Of a stretch of 64,000 nt of DNA, positions 60,012 to 64,000 are shown in pieces. Both the position numbers and the translations under genes were made by a program. Source of the stretch: Maribacter_C sp047345145 (GTDB lineage Bacteria; Bacteroidota; Bacteroidia; Flavobacteriales; Flavobacteriaceae); the NCBI RefSeq assembly GCF_047345145.1, contig NZ_JBLFER010000004.1, positions 62,001 through 126,000 of the forward strand, in the 5' to 3' direction. A model generated the notes under the pieces. That model saw nothing but the letters and a program-made list of their open reading frames with translations, was not told the DNA's origin and did no database searches. Numbering within the stretch: the stretch's first letter is position 1; each line of letters begins with the position of its first letter.

Positions 60012-60048
60012 GATTCAAAAGTTAACTTTTGAATCTAAATCTTTTTTT
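60012..60048 (+). terminator. Terminator after the M20 gene
   Basis: gattcaaaagtt and aacttttgaatc are a perfect 24-base palindrome (60012-60035), followed by seven T at 60042-60048. Confidence 0.85.
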
Positions 60049-60055
60049 GTCTGAC

Positions 60056-60063
60056 TGTAACAA
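60056..60063 (+). promoter_or_regulatory. Possible ECF-type promoter box TGTAACAA
   Basis: The same actgtaacaa string as before the ECF gene at 31004; here 56 bases before the GTG start. Confidence 0.45.
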
Positions 60064-60111
60064 ATAGAAGAAACGAACTACTAATCTAACAACATCTTAC
60101 CAACCTATTAC

Positions 60112-60606
60112 GTGAACAAAGAACTGGAACATCAATTTGTTACGGAACTTGAGAACAACCAAAACATTGTTCACAAGGTCTGCACTTTGTATACCAACGA
60201 TAGAGATTCACATAATGACCTGTTTCAAGAAATTACGATACAATTATGGAAAGCCTACCCCAAATTTAGGGGAGACGCCAAATTTAGTACTTGGATGTAT
60301 CGTGTTGCATTGAATACGGCAATTACGCTATATCGCAAGTCTAAAAAGCGTATCAAAACACAAGATTATGAATCTGTAATTTTTAAAATAAAAGCAGAGG
60401 AATATGATGAGACCCAAGAGCTTCAGTTAAAGCTGATGTATAAAGCTGTGAAGCAATTGGGAGATATTGACAAAGCGTTAGTTTTCTTGTATTTGGAAGA
60501 CAAAGACTATAGTGAAATATCTGAAACCCTAGGTATTAGCGAGGTAAATGCCAGAGTTAAGATGAATCGCATAAAGAATAAGTTACGAACCATATTGAAT
60601 CCATAG
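60112..60606 (+). CDS. ECF-type RNA polymerase sigma factor
   Basis: The 164-residue protein has region 2 (HNDLFQEITIQLWKAYPKFRGDAKFSTWMYRVALNTAI) and region 4 (YSEISETLGISEVNARVKMNRIKNKL), separated by the short ECF linker. The start is GTG at 60112 reading VNKELEHQFVTELENN. The membrane protein 5 bases downstream is the likely partner. It belongs to a different ECF subgroup from that at 31004, since region 2 sequences differ widely. Confidence 0.9.
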   Translation: MNKELEHQFVTELENNQNIVHKVCTLYTNDRDSHNDLFQEITIQLWKAYPKFRGDAKFSTWMYRVALNTAITLYRKSKKRIKTQDYESVIFKIKAEEYDETQELQLKLMYKAVKQLGDIDKALVFLYLEDKDYSEISETLGISEVNARVKMNRIKNKLRTILNP

Positions 60607-60610
60607 GATT

Positions 60611-61267
60611 ATGATGGACGAATTAGAATTATTAAAAAAGGATTGGCAAAATAAGGAAGAGCAACTTCCTAAATTGTCTTACAACGAAATCTATACCATG
60701 ATCTGGAAGAAATCTTCTTCGATTGTAAAATGGATTTTCTATATCAGTATTGTTGAACTAGTATTTTGGATTGTACTAAATACAGCTCCTTTCTTAATAG
60801 ACTCTTATCAAAATAATATTAATCAGCTTGAAATTGGATACACAAAGACATTTGTAATTATTACTTCAATCATTACTTATGGGGTAATTCTAGTATTTAT
60901 TTTTTATCTCTGGAAATCTTACAAGGCCATTTCCGCAGCTGATAATGTTAAATCGTTAATGGAGCGAATTTTAAGAACCAGAAAAATTATTAATTACTAC
61001 GTGGCATATAATATTATTATAATGTTTCTTGCTACGATTTATGCGCTAATTAATGCCTTCACCAATGACGATAAAATTGTAAAAATATTGGATGCCGTTA
61101 AAGAAGATGGTTCTGAGTTGAAATTGTGGTTAGTAATGATTGGAATAACCCTTTTAGGGTTAGCTGTAACTGTAGGCTTTATATGGTTATTCTATAGACT
61201 TATTTATGGTTTCTTGCTGAGAAAACTTAATAGAAATTATAGGGAATTAAAAAAACTTGAGATCTAG
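60611..61267 (+). CDS. Membrane protein paired with the ECF sigma factor
   Basis: The protein has 218 residues. A soluble N terminus of about 35 residues (MDELELLKKDWQNKEEQLPKL) is followed by four membrane helices, including SIVKWIFYISIVELVFWIVL, and ends in a basic tail. No anti-sigma domain is known to me here, but the short cytoplasmic N terminus with a LLKKDWQ motif behind an ECF gene is a recurring arrangement in flavobacteria, which suggests sigma control at the membrane. It overlaps the convergent acyltransferase gene by 4 bases. Confidence 0.75.
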   Translation: MMDELELLKKDWQNKEEQLPKLSYNEIYTMIWKKSSSIVKWIFYISIVELVFWIVLNTAPFLIDSYQNNINQLEIGYTKTFVIITSIITYGVILVFIFYLWKSYKAISAADNVKSLMERILRTRKIINYYVAYNIIIMFLATIYALINAFTNDDKIVKILDAVKEDGSELKLWLVMIGITLLGLAVTVGFIWLFYRLIYGFLLRKLNRNYRELKKLEI

Positions 61268-62073
61268 CTTTTTGCCTTGTAACGGCGCGCTTTATTTTCC
61301 TCTTCGTAAGCAAGTAATTCCTCCTTCGGAATAACTTTTAAGAAAGACGGATGCTGCTCAATTGCGTATTCTAACTTTTCAATAATAGACTCAAAAGATT
61401 CTTCTTCGTAATCAATATCTAATGGTTCTTTAATCACCATAGATTGAAGAATGCCTTTTTTCTTTACCCGAAGTCCTTTTTTATCAAAAGAACGCCTAAA
61501 TCCGTCAATAACGACCGGCACCACAACGGGTTTATATTTTTTAATAATATGTGCCGTTCCTTTTCTTAAAGGTTTCCATGGAGTTGTAGTTCCTTGCGGA
61601 AAAGTGATAACCCAACCATCTTCCAGAGCTTTCCCAATATTTGAAATATCACTAAACTTTACCTTCCTATTGATGTCTTTGCCTTCGGAGCGCCAAGTGC
61701 GTTCAACGCTAATCGATCCAGCATATGCCAATATCTTTGTAAGAAGACTTTTTTTCATGGTCTCAGCAGCAGCGATATAGTACATATTTAGTTTCGGACT
61801 CCAAATGTAACCGAGTCCCTTAATACTGTCATCTCTACCCTTTAAACTGGCATTAAAAACATGAAACATGGCAACAACATCAGCAAAATAAGTTTGGTGA
61901 TTACTTACAAAGAGCACATTCTCATTGGGTAAGTTTCGAATGATATCTGAACCTTCTATTTCGAGTTTATTAAAACGCTTATAACGCTGGTGCGTCATCA
62001 CTGCTAAAACACGAATCAGCCATTTTTTTAAAAATAAATTATGTCCAAAAGGATTTTGTTTAAATAAGCCCAT
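61264..62073 (-). CDS. 1-acyl-sn-glycerol-3-phosphate acyltransferase (PlsC-like)
   Basis: The frame opens at 62106, but MGLFKQNPFGHNLFLKKWL from the ATG at 62073 looks like the true N terminus, giving 269 residues. The HX4D motif is NHQTYFAD near residue 68; the second block is FPQGTTTPW near residue 160. It acylates lysophosphatidate or a related lipid at the membrane. It lies 50 bases after the Nudix gene stop on the same strand. Confidence 0.88.
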   Translation of the reverse strand: MGLFKQNPFGHNLFLKKWLIRVLAVMTHQRYKRFNKLEIEGSDIIRNLPNENVLFVSNHQTYFADVVAMFHVFNASLKGRDDSIKGLGYIWSPKLNMYYIAAAETMKKSLLTKILAYAGSISVERTWRSEGKDINRKVKFSDISNIGKALEDGWVITFPQGTTTPWKPLRKGTAHIIKKYKPVVVPVVIDGFRRSFDKKGLRVKKKGILQSMVIKEPLDIDYEEESFESIIEKLEYAIEQHPSFLKVIPKEELLAYEEENKARRYKAKS

Positions 62074-62123
62074 ATTTGGTAGTGAGGTGATTTTGAGTGC
62101 TGGCAAGGTACAAAATCTGCAAC

Positions 62124-62765
62124 TTATAACACTTGCCTTAGCAACTCTTTGACCTCACTTAACATCATTGCAGTAGCCCCCCAAACTGTATAACCGTTTA
62201 ATTTAAAGGCAGGTACGATAATGTTTTTCGCATACGAGGTTGATAGTGTTTGCTCAAAAAGATTTGCATCATTCATAAAATCTGTAAGAGAAACCTCAAC
62301 AATTGATTCTACTTCGTCTTCTTGAAGTACAAAAGGAAGTGGTTCATTATAAAGACCTAGATATGGGTGGACTTCAAAATTACTTGGTGGTATGTATACT
62401 TTGCTCAGTGATTTAACAACCTTGACACGCTTAATCGGCACACCTACTTCCTCTTGAGTTTCCCGAAGTGCTGTTTCTTTCAAATCGACATCTTGCAATT
62501 CTAGTTTTCCACCAGGAAAAGCAATTTGATTTGAATGCACGCCTTTGTATGTTTTTCTTAGGATTAACAACAAATGTGTAATATTCGCATTCTTAGGATA
62601 AAATAAGGCTAGTACCCCTGCTTTTTTGGCATTCTTTCGTTGAGGGTTGGCAAGTTCCAATTCCTCAATTCTATCTTTATGAGCCATTTTAAAATGAGCA
62701 GCCTCACCCGGTAAGGGTAGATTTTTTATTTTTGAGACTTGTTGTGAAAAAAAAGTATAGTCCAT
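62124..62765 (-). CDS. Nudix hydrolase, CoA pyrophosphatase type
   Basis: I use the ATG at 62765 (MDYTFFSQQVSKI), about 213 residues; the longer frame to 62873 covers the signal peptide of the divergent gene. The Nudix box is GGKLELQDVDLKETALRETQEEVG, shown here in parts GGKLE and RETQEEVG, with the REXXEE core intact. The N-terminal block NAKKAGVLALFYP and the SNQIAFPGGK motif fit the NudL/CoAse subgroup, which cuts CoA to phosphopantetheine. Its start codon overlaps the start codon of the divergent PPIase gene. Confidence 0.88.
   Translation of the reverse strand: MDYTFFSQQVSKIKNLPLPGEAAHFKMAHKDRIEELELANPQRKNAKKAGVLALFYPKNANITHLLLILRKTYKGVHSNQIAFPGGKLELQDVDLKETALRETQEEVGVPIKRVKVVKSLSKVYIPPSNFEVHPYLGLYNEPLPFVLQEDEVESIVEVSLTDFMNDANLFEQTLSTSYAKNIIVPAFKLNGYTVWGATAMMLSEVKELLRQVL
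62727..62734 (+). promoter_or_regulatory. -7 box of the PPIase gene inside the Nudix gene
   Basis: TATTTTTG matches TAnnTTTG about 30 bases before the PPIase ATG and lies within the Nudix coding region. Confidence 0.45.
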
Positions 62766-63486
62766 GATGATTCGAAAAATCGCTTTCCTTACAATAATAC
62801 TAATATTATTTATACTTGGTTGTAAACAAGAAAACGATAAAAAAACATCCGAAGAACCCTTAAAAGAAATCATTCAAGATTCTTCTAAAACTGCAAAAGC
62901 TATTCCAGAAGTAAACGAAGTTATAGCCGAAGAATTCAAACTAAATGAAGAAAATTCCATCCAATTTTTCTTTGATTATCAAAAGGGCCTGAAAGAAAAT
63001 AAGGTGAAGTTAACTACTAGTATGGGCAGCTTTACGGTTCAGCTCTATGACAACGTTCCTTATCACAAGGCTAATTTCATTTACTTAACGCGTAAAGGTT
63101 ATTTTGACGGAACCCAATTTCATCGTATAGTTAAAGACTTCATCATTCAAGGCGGAAATGCAGACGACGACGAGACTGCTGACAAAAGACGAAAATTAGG
63201 AAGGTACTTGTTACCACCCGATACTAGAAAAGGATACAAACACCATCGAGGTACTTTATCAATGCCAAGTAGTGAAATCAACAACCCCCACAAACTCGCT
63301 TCACCTTATGAATTTTTCATAGTTGTGACCAAACCAGGTTCTTATCATCTAGACGGTGGATTCACACCTTTTGGAAAAGTAATTGAGGGAATGGACGTTG
63401 TTGATAAAATCAATAAAGTACAGGTGGGTAAAGGTGATTGGCCTTCAAAGAATGTATATATTGAAAAAGCAGAAGTGATTCAGTAA
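62764..63486 (+). CDS. Cyclophilin-type peptidyl-prolyl isomerase lipoprotein
   Basis: This 240-residue protein has a lipobox (FILGCKQEN, Cys20) and a charged linker, so it is anchored in a membrane facing the periplasm. The cyclophilin domain covers residues about 78-240: VKLTTSMGSFTVQLYDNVPYH, GTQFHRIVKDFIIQGGNADDD, GTLSMPSSEIN and GFTPFGKVIEGMDVV. The catalytic-type Arg in FHRI is kept. It helps fold exported proteins. ATG at 62764 or 62767 are both possible. Confidence 0.92.
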   Translation: MMIRKIAFLTIILILFILGCKQENDKKTSEEPLKEIIQDSSKTAKAIPEVNEVIAEEFKLNEENSIQFFFDYQKGLKENKVKLTTSMGSFTVQLYDNVPYHKANFIYLTRKGYFDGTQFHRIVKDFIIQGGNADDDETADKRRKLGRYLLPPDTRKGYKHHRGTLSMPSSEINNPHKLASPYEFFIVVTKPGSYHLDGGFTPFGKVIEGMDVVDKINKVQVGKGDWPSKNVYIEKAEVIQ

Positions 63487-63531
63487 GCAGTTGGCAGTTG
63501 GCAGTTGGCAGTTGGCAGTTGGCAGTTGGCA
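63487..63531. repeat. Tandem repeat of a 7-base unit (GCAGTTG)
   Basis: The unit gcagttg occurs 6.4 times without a change from 63487 to 63531, directly after the PPIase stop codon. Heptamer runs of this sequence are common between genes in Bacteroidota. Confidence 0.95.
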
Positions 63532-63600
63532 AAACTAAATTTTCAAGTCTCAAATTGATTAACGCTAGCCGATAGAATTTTTATAATCTTATTCGTCATG

Positions 63601-63688
63601 CCCCCAAACCCTAAAGGGATGCCAAGACAGTAACACTTTTATGAAATGACCAAAATCAAAGCCCCCAAGTCTCCCTTTAGGGCGAGGG
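63601..63688. repeat. Imperfect inverted dispersed repeat
   Basis: ccccaaaccctaaaggga (63602-63619) and tccctttagggcgaggg (63672-63688) are imperfect reverse complements about 50 bases apart. They belong to the same CCCTAAAGGG-type repeat family as the block at 28157. Confidence 0.55.
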
Positions 63689-63716
63689 TATACAATCCCT
63701 AACTCCATTTTAAACT

Positions 63717-64000
63717 TCAATTTTTGGAACGATAAATATTTGGCAAAGCAATCTTAAATTTTACCGCCATCAACCTAGCAATAATCGTCACAAGAATAGC
63801 AGCCACAAAGGCATACTCTGTAATAATGGGCAATTCTCTAAAAAGAAAATAACTTGCAGCACCGAGAATACAGGCCGTAGCATATACTTCTTTTCGGAAA
63901 ATTACAGGGATTTCATTGCAAAGAATATCACGAATTACCCCTCCGAAGCAGGCTGTAATCGTTCCTAAAGCAATGCACATAATAGGTAATAAGTCAGCGG
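63717..64000 (-). CDS. TRIC-type (UPF0126, YicG-like) membrane channel protein, N terminus outside window
   Basis: The frame runs from the window edge to 63717; an ATG at 63980 is internal, since ADLLPIMCIALGTITACFGGVIRDIL reads through it and matches the repeated glycine-rich motif (GGVIRD) of the trimeric intracellular cation channel family, UPF0126. At least three membrane helices are visible: ATACILGAASYFLF, YAFVAAILVTIIARLM and the first glycine-rich one. The tail KFKIALPNIYRSKN is basic. The full protein is about 200 residues, so about half is missing. Confidence 0.87.
   Translation of the reverse strand, partial: ADLLPIMCIALGTITACFGGVIRDILCNEIPVIFRKEVYATACILGAASYFLFRELPIITEYAFVAAILVTIIARLMAVKFKIALPNIYRSKN

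Noticed and set aside
63487..63531. GCAGTTG run as a CRISPR or origin iteron cluster
   Set aside because: Units are contiguous without spacers, and no replication or cas gene is near.

Overview
The window looks like chromosome of a marine or environmental member of the Flavobacteriaceae (Bacteroidota); the genus cannot be fixed from sequence alone. The signs are AT-rich DNA, almost no Shine-Dalgarno sites, Bacteroidota-type promoters with a TAnnTTTG -7 box, a type IX secretion (T9SS) sorting domain, families typical of this class (DUF3822 next to rsmD, DUF4126, head GIN/DUF2807, PorT-like barrels), and several TTG or GTG starts. About 63 protein genes, one RNase P RNA gene and one broken gene fill the window. 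I saw no tRNA, rRNA, CRISPR array or complete insertion sequence.

Layout. 1-5.1 kb: a secreted lamin-tail protein cut by the window edge, a small secreted protein, a PlsC-like acyltransferase, and a leftward Kdo (3-deoxy-manno-octulosonate) cluster kdnB / HAD phosphatase / kdsB / DUF4126. 5.2-14.9 kb: a RecD-like helicase, a pilin-like protein, DUF3822, rsmD, an amidohydrolase, an RluA-type pseudouridine synthase, rnpB, dnaX, TMEM220 and miaE. 15-23 kb: ppk-sixA, pdxH, rnz, a frameshifted four-helix-bundle gene, a small STAS-like gene, pyrB-pyrR and a secreted hydrolase. 23-31 kb: rpsA and a BON/LysM protein, then a 1.5-kb accessory island of two single-gene cassettes (unknown protein, GNAT acetyltransferase), then cmk and lon. 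31-34 kb: an ECF sigma factor, its likely anti-sigma factor and two surface beta-repeat proteins. 34-46 kb: a 1571-residue quinohaemoprotein secreted by T9SS, an MFS transporter, an M48 protease lipoprotein, a GH31 glucosidase and glgB. 46-51 kb: a collagen-like lipoprotein, msrB, lpdA and small membrane proteins. 51-57 kb: a second PQQ-type dehydrogenase, DUF1569, aroQ, beta-barrel proteins and xerD. 57-64 kb: a GH13 glucosidase, an M20 peptidase, a second ECF sigma operon, an acyltransferase, a Nudix hydrolase, a cyclophilin lipoprotein and a TRIC-type channel cut by the window edge.

How they fit together. Most of the window is housekeeping: lipopolysaccharide sugar activation, pyrimidine synthesis, RNA processing and modification, replication, proteolysis and polyphosphate. 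Three genes handle alpha-glucans (GH31, GlgB, GH13), and two secreted or lipid-anchored PQQ-type dehydrogenases suggest oxidation of sugars at the cell surface.

The best candidate for something undescribed is the island at about 25.83-27.34 kb. Each gene starts with TTG and lies between its own short inverted arms. The arms differ between the two cassettes by three compensatory base changes, so the pairing itself appears to be selected. The 180-bp spacer between the cassettes is itself partly palindromic. No recombinase of its own is visible in the window. A perfect 30-bp inverted repeat between miaE and ppk, and a kdnB gene without its usual kdnA partner, also deserve a second look.
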